Below, one piece after another: positions 9,401-18,511 of a stretch of 36,572 bases of DNA (the stretch's first letter is position 1; each line of letters opens with the position of its first letter). The DNA lies in NCBI GenBank assembly GCA_002839545.1, contig PGYG01000013.1, positions 1-36,572 of the forward strand, written 5' to 3'. The notes under the pieces are model-generated. The model was not told where the DNA came from and did no database searches. It saw nothing but the letters and a program-made list of their open reading frames with translations. This DNA comes from Candidatus Methanoperedentaceae archaeon HGW-Methanoperedenaceae-1 (lineage in GTDB: Archaea; Halobacteriota; Methanosarcinia; Methanosarcinales; Methanoperedenaceae). Both the position numbers and the translations under genes were made by a program.

Positions 9401-12400
9401 GCACCGATGCAAATTCAGGTCAGAAATGGGGCAATTACTGGTTATCTGACAATGCGTCATGCGAATACTGCCACGGTGACACAAGGCATAACATCACAGC
9501 CCTTGGTAATCCTGCCAGCTTCCAGGGCAGTAACGTTATTGGCAGCGATCTTACAGGCACATGGTGTCTTGGCTGCCATTTAAACGGTTCAGCCAATTAC
9601 AATAATATGCTTGACAACCTATCTCTGGCTCCGCCTGAAATCACGGCAGGTGACACAAATTATCCGGTAAGCGGTACTCCAAAGGATCATACTGGTTTAA
9701 CCATGGTAACTGACAATGACTGTACGGTTTGCCATGCAGGTGATACCACAAACATCACCACCTACATGCATGACTTGGAAGTCGGGCAGGAAGGCGGTCG
9801 TGATTGTGTTAGCTGCCACGACATCGGCAAGAGTACGGCAAAAGTCGATGTCAGCAAGATGAATACCAGCACTTCCATCCATACAAACCTGAACTCATTA
9901 GCAACTGCCAGTATAACAGATAACAAACGCTGCTGGGCTTGCCACAGTAACAGCAGTGTATCAGGTGACGGACAGGTTGATGAATCCGAACTCCCGGACA
10001 GCGGTCATCCAGACGGTTACGACACACCAAAGAACTGTACCCTTTGCCATGTTGACAATAACTTCGGGGCTTTAATTGTCGGTGAGCATTTCACAGGCGG
10101 CACTGATATTAAGACAAAATCATACGGCAACACCAACGATTCCTGTGTCAATTGCCATAACAAGACAGAAATGCTCCTGTCTAACAGCGACCCCGCCGGC
10201 ACGAAATCCATTTACGCCAGTGTCAGCCACTACGGCGACAACAAGACAGGCGTTTCCCCGTATAACACAGGCAGTACTTCCAACTGTACTTACTGCCATA
10301 ACAACAGTGGTACTGCATTCAGTACCGAAATGGTCGATTCAGGAAGCAATACTTCCATAACCAACCATACGAACCTTGGCACGAATCCGGGATGTACAAA
10401 CAGTACGTGCCACAACAGCGGCAGAATTCATTTTACAACGTTATCCAAACCAACTGTCAGTACAGCTTTGTGTACAAACTGCCACGATACAAAATCCCGT
10501 CATAATGATAGTATAGAATGCAGTTCATGCCACCTTGAAACAAACCTTAGCATCCATGGCATCCAGTATCTCCAGCCAGACACAAGCTGGGGTCTTAACA
10601 GTCCAGGAAATAAGAGCAGTGCCGTCAACTGTACCGACTGCCACCAGGGAACGGGCATCACCGGCTTCAATGCCGTTATGATTCCTGACCCGATGAAACA
10701 CAGTTCTAATCTTTCAAACGGCAGCATCTGGGGAACGTACTGGAATACAACAACAGAATCCTCCTCTTCATGTGTTTACTGCCACAACGATACAAGGCAC
10801 AATGCCACAGGTCTTGGTAAAATAAATTCCCTGTTAACAGATGGTAATAATAGTAAAAACGGTAACCTTGCCACGACTACCTGGTGTATCGACTGCCATT
10901 ACAGCGGTGCCCAGAATTATCTCGGAAGCATGTGGACTCCCAACCCGCCGAAGATAGACACCAATAACACAGGCAAGACAAACTGGGAAGACCATAACAG
11001 CTACCTCTCCGCAGGTGTAAAAGACAGTAATTGTCAATCCTGCCATGCCCTTAATGTCAGCAGCGGTGCCTATACAGCAACTTCATTAAATTACTCTCAC
11101 AGCCTTGATGAAGGTGTTGCAGGCGGACCTAATTGTATCGAATGCCACAGTCTTGAAGCAGGTCTTGTTGGTGCTTCTTCAGGAATCAACTTCACTGCAA
11201 TGAACCTCAGCGCCCACTTCGGAATGAACAGTGCCAATGCAACAGCACGGGGCTATGTTCCGGCAGTAGGAGCATGCTGGGCATGCCACCAGAGTAACGG
11301 CAATGTCACAAGCGGTCATCCTGATAGAAAGACAGCTCCCAAAACATGTACTGAGTGTCATCTCGGAACAGGCACATTCAACGCATCTGCATATAATGCA
11401 ATGATAGTCAGTGAACACTACTATGGCGGCAATGATATCAAGGCTGGAAACTCAAGTTCAAGTATTGCATCCTGTCTTAACTGCCATGAAAACGTCAGTG
11501 AGATGATAACACTCAACAACGACAATGATTACGGTTCTTTCACAGGCGATGGGATAAGACTAAACGGCGGCAACATGAGTGCCTACCACTATGGCAAACC
11601 AAGGACAGACCTGAGAGTCGGCAGCGGTTCAAGGGAGTCGAATTGCCTGTACTGCCACCAGAACTTAAGCACAGCCTTTGCAATTGCAATGGAAAAACCA
11701 GGAATTAGTATGTATATTTACAACCATACTGATAACCCGGGACAAAGATGTGCATCATGTCACGGTTCAAACAACCGCCTGCACAATAACAGCTTATCTA
11801 TTCCAAACAGCGGCATAGTGGACAATGATTATTGCCAGACCTGCCACGGTCTAGGAGTTGCGGGTACAAGAGCCATACCTGACACGCATAATAGTTTTAC
11901 CATGAATTGCTGGAATTGCCACCAGGACCCAAATGAAACTATGTACCAGACTCCTGTTCACGGTATGATGTACGCCCAGACCAATGGAAGTTACCAGAGG
12001 TTCATTAAGGGAAGCCCTGCGAATTGTACTACATGCCATGTTTATAATCTTGTGAACACTTCTACAAACTATGCAACACTTATCCCTGAATTGAATCATT
12101 CAACTGATTCATACGCAGGTCAGAAATGGGGCAGCTACTGGAATAATACCTCCATGATTACAGCGTGTTATTATTGCCACCAGACTGAACCGCATAACAT
12201 AAATTCAGCACTCATCGGCAATGTATCAACTTACATACAAGGTTTAAATACTTACAATAATCCCGACATCTCTACTTCAACATGGTGTGCAAATTGTCAT
12301 TATGCAGGTGCTGCAAATTATGGCGGGAATAATCTTGTTCCGGTTCCACCCGAAATAACCGATTCAAGTTTGACCTCTTCGGATGGTACACCTTTCGAAA

Positions 12401-14235
12401 ACCACAGCACTTACTTCCCAGGTGGATATACGGATGATACATGTAAGGAATGCCACAGCCCTGTCGGAAATTATGAAGAGACTACACGCAACTTTTCACA
12501 CAGCCTGAATGAAGGAGGCGGCGGACCTGATTGTGTTTCCTCAGGCTGCCATGGTTTAACAGGTTCAGCTACATCACCATACATGAACTGGACATCACTA
12601 AAATCAGGCATGCATGCCGCCCTCAACAGCGGGGCTGACACGACAGGCATGACCGACCCGATAGTGGCAGCCTGCTGGGCATGCCACGGCGACGGCACAA
12701 AACCAAGCGGACATCCCACGAACTACCAGCAGCCATATTACTGTAAAGAATGCCATCTTGCTTCAGGGAATATTACAGGAAAATATCCTGCTAAGAATGT
12801 ATCTGAACACCAGCATATTGATGCAAAGGTTCTCACTAATTCCAATTATGCCAGATGCGAGGATTGCCATAACAACAGCCTTGCTGCGTATTCGGATAAT
12901 GAGACAAATGCATTATTCAATTATACACTTGGCAATGTTTCCCATTATGGCGCTAATAAGACAGCGGGCAAACTGATGGAATCCACAGTAAATTCCACAA
13001 ATTGTGTTTATTGCCACCTCAACAATTCAAACAGGCAGAAATGGTCAAACGCTACCAATGCCACAGCGACAAAACCTGATATCCACAGCAATTACAATGC
13101 TGCTACATCCAGCAGTGAATGCTGGGGCTGCCACGTGGACGGCGGTGTTTCATCGGTAAATGCCGGATTCACCCTGCATGATGATTCATTAAATCCGGGT
13201 GCCAGTGAATTCTGCATGAACTGCCATACACAGGGAGGAAGTGCCCAGAATGTCAATGTCAGCAGTAATGACCTCGGTCTGCACGTTAACCTGAATACAA
13301 GCGCTGGAACGGGAATTCTTAATAACAGTGACTGCTGGAGCTGTCATTTCGGGTATCCGAATGGTATATCGGGGACGCATTCATACGATGTCAGCCGCCA
13401 GAATACCTATTATTGTGAGGACTGCCATGGACCTGTTAAAAATGGTACTGCACAATCCAGGGGTTATGCCTCGTCGGGTCATGCTTTAGCTGATTTCTAC
13501 CACGGAAAGACCATAGCAGATTATTTTGCAGGAAATCCTCCGAAATACAAGGACTGTACAATATGCCATCTTGCCAATGACAGCCGCACAGACATAAACG
13601 GTAATCGTTTAAAGATTTACCATAACCAGACACCACTTGGTAAAGTAGCAAATACCGGCTGGGACGGATGGACTGTGGGAATGGTGCCAGGCTGCAACGA
13701 CTGCCACCAGACGCGGAACCTCAATGACGGTCCGTTCCATGCGCCAGGTAAGGATCATTATGTCGCCTCATCAGGCGGGTGTAGTTACAATTGTCATGAT
13801 ATGCTGGCTGCAATCCCGGTACACGAACAGATATCATTTGGGGATGAGTTATCCAAAAAATATATTGGAGTTACCCCGCCGGAGATACGTTCCATAAGTG
13901 TCAACTCTCCTGTCGTGGAAGGTGCCAATGTTAATATCACTGCATTTGGGTTGGATAATTACCTCCAGATAGCAACTGGACAGTACAGGGTTGTCAACAG
14001 CACAGGCGCAGAAGTTGCTGGATGGACGACAATGACGCCCCAGAATAACAAATTCAAGTCCCGGGCGGAGACTTCACTGGGTACTATTGTTACAACTGGA
14101 TTTACGGCAGGAAATTATACGGTGTATGTCAGGGTGATGGCTTCAGGACCGAAAGCAGACCTGACTAAACGAGCTTATCCCTTAAACGGGGCGTGGTCAG
14201 GTACTTACAGCACAAAATTCACGGTGAAACCATGA
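6445..14235 (+). CDS. Giant secreted multiheme cytochrome c (59 heme-binding motifs)
   Basis: 2596 residues. A hydrophobic export segment (about 20-42, RALFLVLIVLSALFASVGVA) precedes a beta-sandwich region (about 45-190, with a macroglobulin-like TDKKVY strand). The heme region runs from about residue 225 to 2450 and has 56 CXXCH, two CX4CH and one CX3CH motif by hand count. From about motif 5 on, the motifs form a repeating unit: motifs 11-22, 23-34 and 35-46 are three 12-heme copies of 430-470 residues, flanked by six-heme half copies (5-10 and 47-52) and a degenerate end (53-59). The C-terminus (about 2475-2596) is an Ig-like domain; no membrane anchor or recognisable S-layer domain is visible. 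Many NXS/T sequons point to glycosylation outside the cell. The likely role is electron conduction across or along the cell envelope. Its TGA overlaps the next start (ATGA). The first 1.2 kb is more AT-rich than the rest. Confidence 0.95.
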   Translation: MSVGEDRDLEDYKIGSGKSNRALFLVLIVLSALFASVGVAEAAGTPTKLIVFTDKKVYIGWSMGGGQQAAKPPTTTLLNTYPAQDLRISVYALVLDDDGMPMSGRTVTATIADEAHLDHYNKNDNTVHHVVDSSISSFFNIGPVTLTESGGIYSSQVDIPDIDITTNLSLADDHIYVNVTVTDSVLGTHNLTVLVSGVRCHNSYESAHSGTHFGDGAGGQDNCGVCHAGNEHWYENISGTIPYEQQDVHFKKMPSFEFYGVGKDFSDFEWNLSYRPDAVRESANWGVYWPGSQYCGACHLNRIGTTNYNYDYGVDRADLNDKPSCGFASTYSFSGGPASSKNDATTYQTIGCHATTEMQNTAIPLWSPGAASSTEYWNNNINSGKSHNISGNSPNVSCATCHLTVHGLTLPNKTVSTNVNDQCNYCHTSDGPSTAPHTTSTTDCTVCHKSDVGVLDAHIPTASSGGVNCASCHDISGTAGADIDITNTDSSAHANLNNLSQYTTGNASNRKCWACHGNSSNSYANETNQPDGHYSTYKTPRTCPDCHDNTDPNSNFNAPQAVEHTQGAPTVPTTDIKCSICHNNSLTSITESDGFGLSIGGDSKNASVSHYLTTSSLMTSSDCRWCHITNNLSADWGTPFDPRNGTNYAHTEDNVALNANCYNCHGGLTASVKLHDTGITAGGSGGQDCVNCHDGTTGSKVNVDNMNNSDSIHLNLNTGGTANGRAENKICYACHTNDSYIAGGVVNNNSIPTSDHPTGYLTPKNCTLCHINTNSNTNFSAPQVSEHYMSGTELQTRNYANLNDSCIGCHIENEMLQPYSDDTGTSYSNISHYGKSRNNTALVAGDVVNCKYCHDNGSSTTFDFVDTTNRTISNHSANSLTTPECTLCHNEGRMHDGNLTSPALDETLCTGCHTTRDNHSGLVSCLSCHVNSSASRDKVHPINYITTSGTFAAANTTAVNCEDCHQGSGIAGFENAPRVAQPVNHSTDANSGQKWGNYWLSDNASCEYCHGDTRHNITALGNPASFQGSNVIGSDLTGTWCLGCHLNGSANYNNMLDNLSLAPPEITAGDTNYPVSGTPKDHTGLTMVTDNDCTVCHAGDTTNITTYMHDLEVGQEGGRDCVSCHDIGKSTAKVDVSKMNTSTSIHTNLNSLATASITDNKRCWACHSNSSVSGDGQVDESELPDSGHPDGYDTPKNCTLCHVDNNFGALIVGEHFTGGTDIKTKSYGNTNDSCVNCHNKTEMLLSNSDPAGTKSIYASVSHYGDNKTGVSPYNTGSTSNCTYCHNNSGTAFSTEMVDSGSNTSITNHTNLGTNPGCTNSTCHNSGRIHFTTLSKPTVSTALCTNCHDTKSRHNDSIECSSCHLETNLSIHGIQYLQPDTSWGLNSPGNKSSAVNCTDCHQGTGITGFNAVMIPDPMKHSSNLSNGSIWGTYWNTTTESSSSCVYCHNDTRHNATGLGKINSLLTDGNNSKNGNLATTTWCIDCHYSGAQNYLGSMWTPNPPKIDTNNTGKTNWEDHNSYLSAGVKDSNCQSCHALNVSSGAYTATSLNYSHSLDEGVAGGPNCIECHSLEAGLVGASSGINFTAMNLSAHFGMNSANATARGYVPAVGACWACHQSNGNVTSGHPDRKTAPKTCTECHLGTGTFNASAYNAMIVSEHYYGGNDIKAGNSSSSIASCLNCHENVSEMITLNNDNDYGSFTGDGIRLNGGNMSAYHYGKPRTDLRVGSGSRESNCLYCHQNLSTAFAIAMEKPGISMYIYNHTDNPGQRCASCHGSNNRLHNNSLSIPNSGIVDNDYCQTCHGLGVAGTRAIPDTHNSFTMNCWNCHQDPNETMYQTPVHGMMYAQTNGSYQRFIKGSPANCTTCHVYNLVNTSTNYATLIPELNHSTDSYAGQKWGSYWNNTSMITACYYCHQTEPHNINSALIGNVSTYIQGLNTYNNPDISTSTWCANCHYAGAANYGGNNLVPVPPEITDSSLTSSDGTPFENHSTYFPGGYTDDTCKECHSPVGNYEETTRNFSHSLNEGGGGPDCVSSGCHGLTGSATSPYMNWTSLKSGMHAALNSGADTTGMTDPIVAACWACHGDGTKPSGHPTNYQQPYYCKECHLASGNITGKYPAKNVSEHQHIDAKVLTNSNYARCEDCHNNSLAAYSDNETNALFNYTLGNVSHYGANKTAGKLMESTVNSTNCVYCHLNNSNRQKWSNATNATATKPDIHSNYNAATSSSECWGCHVDGGVSSVNAGFTLHDDSLNPGASEFCMNCHTQGGSAQNVNVSSNDLGLHVNLNTSAGTGILNNSDCWSCHFGYPNGISGTHSYDVSRQNTYYCEDCHGPVKNGTAQSRGYASSGHALADFYHGKTIADYFAGNPPKYKDCTICHLANDSRTDINGNRLKIYHNQTPLGKVANTGWDGWTVGMVPGCNDCHQTRNLNDGPFHAPGKDHYVASSGGCSYNCHDMLAAIPVHEQISFGDELSKKYIGVTPPEIRSISVNSPVVEGANVNITAFGLDNYLQIATGQYRVVNSTGAEVAGWTTMTPQNNKFKSRAETSLGTIVTTGFTAGNYTVYVRVMASGPKADLTKRAYPLNGAWSGTYSTKFTVKP

Positions 14236-16370
14236 ACCGAATAAACATTCTATTAAAACTGGTACTTGTTGGTTTTGCTGCCATAGCCCTGAGTGGTGTT
14301 TTATCGGAAAGGGTTAATGAAGAACAGTATGTAACCATTAAAGATAACTCTCGAACATCATTTATTCCCTTCGATTTACAGGAAAATGTACATGGAACTT
14401 TGATTGGTTCCACACCAAGTTTAATAAAACCGGATAATATCGAAAAACCCGGCATTTTTTCTTATAACTATGGTAAAGTAAAGAAACCCGGATTATCAGG
14501 ATTAACGGCAGGTTCCATCTCATTACAGGCATTGAAAGGAACAAACGATACTGACCTTGCCATCACATTCACTGATAAAAATACAACACTGGCAAGTCGA
14601 ATAAAAGTAGAAACATATTATATCAATAATACGAAAAAATATGTTACAAATTATAATAATGTTGCCATCGTGGATGGAGCCGTAAATCTTATTTTAACAG
14701 ACCTCAGCCGGAATGAGGTAATATCAGTCTGGGTAACAATCGGGAAAGGCAAATCTTCAACCGAAATGGCAGCTTCAACAACTGTTAAACTTCGACCTGA
14801 TATTGCAATCCAAAGCGTAGATTCTCCAATAAGTGCAAAACCTGAAACCGATTTTGAAGTCGGGATAAATATCACGGAATTAAACAAGGATTACGGTGCG
14901 GATTTCACATTAAGTATCAATGAAGGCAATAATACCCTTTATTCTGCACCTGCCAGTATTGCACAGGGAAGTAATCTGACAGTAAATCTCCAACTGAATT
15001 TAACCAAATTAGGGCTTCATAACCTGTCAGTATTGATAACCGCCTCTAATCCGGCAGAATATTCTATATTGAACAACAGGTATGATTTTACAATTGAGAT
15101 AGTCTCAGGAGTAATAATAATAGAAGACGGCATCTCAATAAAAGCATTAAAAGGAATAAGTAATACTGACCTTTATATTATTTTTAAAGACAGTACGACT
15201 TCTTTTGCGAATAATATCGAGGTTAATGCTTACAATACAGACGGCACTGTAAAATACACAAATAATTATAACGATGTTGAAATCTCAGGCGGGACAGCAA
15301 ACCTTGTTTTAACAAACCTGAACCAGGATGAGAAAGTAAGCGTTACAGTAACTATCGAAGATGGCAGTTCTGTATTCCAGATGGTAACATCAACAAATGT
15401 CAAACTGCGACCTGACCTGGCAATCCAGGGTGTAACTTCCCCAACGAGTGTATTGATTGGTTCTTTTGATGCAGGGATTGACATTGCCGAGTTGAACAAT
15501 GATTTCGGTTCTAATTTCACATTAAGTATAATTGAAGGCGGTAGTACACTTGCCAGCACAACAGGATATGTAAAACAGGGCGGTACTTATTCCGGGACTC
15601 TTTCTTTGCAGCTTGTCCAGCCCGGAACCCATAACCTGACCGCAGTTATTACGAATTTGGATACGGCAGAATATTCTGCTTCAAATAACCGGTATGATTT
15701 TACTGTGGAGATAACCAAACCCCAGATAAGTTTAGTAGGTTATACCAGCAGATATTATTCACAATCAGATGATTATTACAGCAGTAAGGATTTAACTGTG
15801 GAATCCCGCAGGGAAGTTTCAGTCTATTCTGAAAATACAATTTCTGAAAATTTCAAGTATGTTTTTACGATAAATACTGAGTTAGTCTCTCCAATAGATT
15901 ACCTTTATTTCCGTATCTCCAACGAATCAGGTATGGTGGAAGAACACGAATCCATTAATATTGAACCGTCAACATTTGCCTCTGGTAAAACTATCTCAAC
16001 CGTTTACTACAACGATACGGGAGCCGTTGTTACGATTACATCATCAGCAGGTTTAACAGAAGTTAAACTCGTGAAATCTGTTAAGTACCGTAATGTTTCC
16101 TCGTCAGGTTACGATTATTATTCGGAAACCGTTAACACAAGCTGGTCAACAGGTTCAGCAGATGAAACAGGATTATTAATGAACTCACGGGAAATAGCCG
16201 GGGTTTATTTTGAAATAATAGATGACGGGCTTGGATACGGCGGATACGGATTACTCAACATAACAGCCCCTGAATATTCGAATACAACATTGAATAGTGA
16301 AGGTGTAACAGGTTACAGGAACATTGAAACATACTATACAATTAAAACAGGGGTGACATCGGTTAATTAA
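14232..16370 (+). CDS. Secreted cysteine-free tandem-repeat (CARDB-like) protein of the cytochrome operon
   Basis: 712 residues starting at an ATG that overlaps the cytochrome stop in ATGA, so translation is probably coupled; this start places the signal peptide (INILLKLVLVGFAAIALSG) at the very N-terminus. Two copies of a 190-residue unit follow (14526-15101 and 15141-15713). Each has one beta domain opening with LKG.(N/S)(N/D)TDL and a second opening with LRPD(I/L)AIQ.V.SP, which resembles CARDB/Ig-like adhesion domains and ends NNRYDFT(I/V)EI. A different Tyr- and Ser-rich beta domain forms the C-terminus (about 495-712). There are many NXS/T sequons and no cysteine at all, so it binds no c-type heme. 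It may be a structural scaffold or sheath partner for the cytochrome; this is inferred from position only. Confidence 0.85.
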   Translation: MNRINILLKLVLVGFAAIALSGVLSERVNEEQYVTIKDNSRTSFIPFDLQENVHGTLIGSTPSLIKPDNIEKPGIFSYNYGKVKKPGLSGLTAGSISLQALKGTNDTDLAITFTDKNTTLASRIKVETYYINNTKKYVTNYNNVAIVDGAVNLILTDLSRNEVISVWVTIGKGKSSTEMAASTTVKLRPDIAIQSVDSPISAKPETDFEVGINITELNKDYGADFTLSINEGNNTLYSAPASIAQGSNLTVNLQLNLTKLGLHNLSVLITASNPAEYSILNNRYDFTIEIVSGVIIIEDGISIKALKGISNTDLYIIFKDSTTSFANNIEVNAYNTDGTVKYTNNYNDVEISGGTANLVLTNLNQDEKVSVTVTIEDGSSVFQMVTSTNVKLRPDLAIQGVTSPTSVLIGSFDAGIDIAELNNDFGSNFTLSIIEGGSTLASTTGYVKQGGTYSGTLSLQLVQPGTHNLTAVITNLDTAEYSASNNRYDFTVEITKPQISLVGYTSRYYSQSDDYYSSKDLTVESRREVSVYSENTISENFKYVFTINTELVSPIDYLYFRISNESGMVEEHESINIEPSTFASGKTISTVYYNDTGAVVTITSSAGLTEVKLVKSVKYRNVSSSGYDYYSETVNTSWSTGSADETGLLMNSREIAGVYFEIIDDGLGYGGYGLLNITAPEYSNTTLNSEGVTGYRNIETYYTIKTGVTSVN

Positions 16371-16371
16371 C

Positions 16372-16977
16372 ATGACTTTGGGTACAGGCATCCCCAGAAA
16401 AACGGTTCTTTTGTCAATAGCCTTGCTGGCAGTTGGCATGTATTTCCTGCCTGCCACATTGTCTATCTTTTCAGGTCAGCATACTTTTGTTAACGGCAGT
16501 GATGTAAATTGCAGGAAATGCCATGAGGATATTTACCAGCAGTTAAATCCGTCATATGGCGATACTCCACACAGGTCACTTACGACATGTAATGTCTGTC
16601 ACCGCACAGGATTCCAGCCAGGCGGCTTTCCCGGTGCAACTCCGGGTTTTTTAGGGTATAAAGAAGTAAACGTAAGTGCTGACTACAATGCCCATTCTGC
16701 CATAACGTTAGAATGTGTGTTTTGCCACGATTTGATTACAAATGAAATTACAGGTTCTGATGAAGCACACGGCAGTTATTATAATGCATCCAACCAATCC
16801 ACGATACTGAAAGGAGGAAATGAAGCCTGCGTTGGCTGCCATACCCATACTACGGTAAATATAACATGGGTTCGCAACACAGGTTATGGAATGGATGTAG
16901 ATATCCTGTCAGGTACATGGAATATGTCATTCTCATTAAACGAGACTACGGTTAATACAACCTCAGCAGGTCAGTAA
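16372..16977 (+). CDS. Membrane-anchored tetraheme cytochrome c
   Basis: 201 residues with an uncleaved-looking N-terminal anchor or signal (VLLSIALLAVGMYFLPATL, about 12-30), then four CXXCH motifs: CRKCH, CNVCH, CVFCH and CVGCH. Extra histidines (for example PHRS, YNAHSA, EAHGS and CHTHT) could serve as distal ligands. The C-terminus is heme-free and rich in NXS/T. It starts two bases after the stop of the CARDB-like gene, so it belongs to the same operon. A plausible job is to pass electrons from membrane carriers to the giant cytochrome; the fold family (NapC/NrfH-like or otherwise) cannot be fixed by eye. Confidence 0.9.
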   Translation: MTLGTGIPRKTVLLSIALLAVGMYFLPATLSIFSGQHTFVNGSDVNCRKCHEDIYQQLNPSYGDTPHRSLTTCNVCHRTGFQPGGFPGATPGFLGYKEVNVSADYNAHSAITLECVFCHDLITNEITGSDEAHGSYYNASNQSTILKGGNEACVGCHTHTTVNITWVRNTGYGMDVDILSGTWNMSFSLNETTVNTTSAGQ

Positions 16978-16991
16978 ATAAAAAACAATAG

Positions 16992-17459
16992 ATGAATACC
17001 AATAAAAAATCATCCTTAAAAACAGTATTTTCTGTTATCATTTTAATTTCTATAATCTTATTGGCAATTTATTCAATAGCTTTACATGAAGTTGAAGCTG
17101 CAAAAGTAATTGTTGAAATAACAAGAAGTGAGCCATTTGCTGCCTCAGGTTTCAATGATTCTGAAAAAGATGAATTAATCGGGGATGTTTCTCTCCATAA
17201 AATAAATATGAGGAAACTTTCAGTACCAGATGGGAATGATATGCAAATGCCTGGTATAAGCGCAACGCTTTCTGATGATAAAGGATATGTCCTTGGTGAA
17301 TGGATATCTATTGGAATAAAAGAAAAGGGGGTTTATGAACTTGATATAGGGTTAACCCGTCCTGTTATGAAGGGGGAACGTATCCGTGTTGCAGTGTATG
17401 TTAATGATGAAAAAGGGAATGTGGTTGTCGGGAAAAAGAAGACTGTAGTGTGGGAGTAG
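16992..17459 (+). CDS. Small secreted beta-sandwich protein, last gene of cytochrome operon
   Basis: 155 residues with an N-terminal hydrophobic export or anchor segment (about 10-30, VFSVIILISIILLAIYSIAL) followed by a compact beta-rich domain that contains no cysteines and no heme motif. Phrases such as GYVLGEWISIGIKEKGVYELDIGL and GERIRVAVYVNDEKG suggest an Ig-like fold. I do not recognise a family. It lies 14 bases after the tetraheme gene on the same strand and is the last plausible member of the 6.4-17.5 kb operon. It may be an assembly or envelope accessory protein; this is inference from context. It ends with TAG. Confidence 0.75.
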   Translation: MNTNKKSSLKTVFSVIILISIILLAIYSIALHEVEAAKVIVEITRSEPFAASGFNDSEKDELIGDVSLHKINMRKLSVPDGNDMQMPGISATLSDDKGYVLGEWISIGIKEKGVYELDIGLTRPVMKGERIRVAVYVNDEKGNVVVGKKKTVVWE

Positions 17460-17752
17460 TAAGGGTGTAAGTATCGAGGTAACGACAGGGGACAGAAGTT
17501 AAGTTTGGTTCAGGTTTATGAGGTGCGGTCTGTCATCCCGGCGCTTCTCCTGCCATAAGTTGTAGGGTTCCGGTGGTTTTGGGTGAGAGGGGCGGGGTTG
17601 TTGGTAGAGGGCTGCTGTTGTTGAGTGATTTTTCCAGCGCCTAAAAAATTGCGGCAGGTTTTTAAGTGAAGGGGATTTAATTATATGTGGTGATAATAAA
17701 CTTATTTCTATTGGCATTAGTTGCGATAATATGAAACTTTTGAGGTGAAGTT
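17460..17752. other. Intergenic junction between cytochrome operon and accessory region
   Basis: 293 bases. The middle (about 17515-17640) is G- and T-rich on the plus strand, unlike its AT-rich flanks, and encodes nothing convincing. A minus-strand frame here is proline- and histidine-rich low-complexity translation and was not accepted. The last 100 bases (TTAATTATATG, TTATTTC) fit a promoter for mntA, with a GAGGTGA ribosome site just before 17753. Confidence 0.4.
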
Positions 17753-18040
17753 ATGAGGCGGGAAGCAGCATTAAAAATTTTACGGGAGCATAAAAAGGAC
17801 TTAGAGGGGCGATACGGCATTACTAAGCTTGGAATGTTTGGTTCGGTAGCAAGAGATGAGGCTGTTGATAGTAGTGATGTGGATGTTGTCGTTGAGATGG
17901 CACCTGATATGCTGGCAAGGGCAAGCCTTAAAGATGAACTGGAGACGCTTCTAAATACAAAGGTTGATATTGTTCGTTATTGGCGGCGTATGAATCAATA
18001 CTTGAAAAGACGCATTGACAATGAGGCGCTTTATGTATGA
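17753..18040 (+). CDS. mntA: MntA-type minimal nucleotidyltransferase antitoxin
   Basis: A 95-residue MNT-domain protein with a perfect nucleotidyltransferase signature GSX10DXD: G30-S31 (FGSVARDEA) and D42-V-D44, then the third acidic position near VDIVRY. In characterised MntA/HepT systems the antitoxin AMPylates a tyrosine of the HEPN toxin and neutralises it. The GAGGTGA ribosome site fixes the ATG. The gene overlaps the downstream HEPN gene by 8 bases (for the start chosen there), the usual arrangement for this pair. The function is well supported by the family; activity in this organism is inferred. Confidence 0.9.
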   Translation: MRREAALKILREHKKDLEGRYGITKLGMFGSVARDEAVDSSDVDVVVEMAPDMLARASLKDELETLLNTKVDIVRYWRRMNQYLKRRIDNEALYV

Positions 18041-18422
18041 TGCAGCACTGCTTCTGGAAAAGCTTGAACAGATTGATGAAGCGTTAGGGAGAATCGAGAG
18101 GCGTTTTGTTGGTATTAGTTCGCCAGATGATTTTTTGGATAGCGAGAAAGGGCTGGATATGATGGATGGAATCGCTATGATGCTGATAGCCATAGGGGAG
18201 AATTTCAAAAAAATAGACAAGGATACCGAAGGGAAATTGCTTGCACAACATTATCCAGATATTAACTGGTCTGGTATCAAAGGAGTGCGTGATGTTATCT
18301 CCCACCAGTATTTTAATATTGATGCCGAGGAGATTTTTTATATCTGTACCAATGATGTGAAGCCTTTGCACAGGGCAGTACAGGAAATGATAAAGGAATT
18401 GGGTAGTGGCAAAACGCTTTGA
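18033..18422 (+). CDS. hepT: HepT-type HEPN ribonuclease toxin
   Basis: An all-helical HEPN-domain protein (129 residues from the ATG at 18033). The catalytic RX4HXY motif is present as RDVISHQYF near residues 86-94, including the tyrosine that MntA-type antitoxins modify. HepT toxins cleave RNA when free of the antitoxin. In-frame starts at 18015 (TTG) and 18021 (ATG) are possible; I prefer 18033 because MYD followed by a helix is the usual HepT beginning and the overlap with mntA is then short. It forms a two-gene operon with mntA. Confidence 0.88.
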   Translation: MYDAALLLEKLEQIDEALGRIERRFVGISSPDDFLDSEKGLDMMDGIAMMLIAIGENFKKIDKDTEGKLLAQHYPDINWSGIKGVRDVISHQYFNIDAEEIFYICTNDVKPLHRAVQEMIKELGSGKTL

Positions 18423-18511
18423 TTTTAAACCCACCGAATTCGAGGGATTATATTATATAGGATATTTGACATATGTTATATTGAGTTAAAACGGGTTAAT
18501 CGGGAGGTTAT

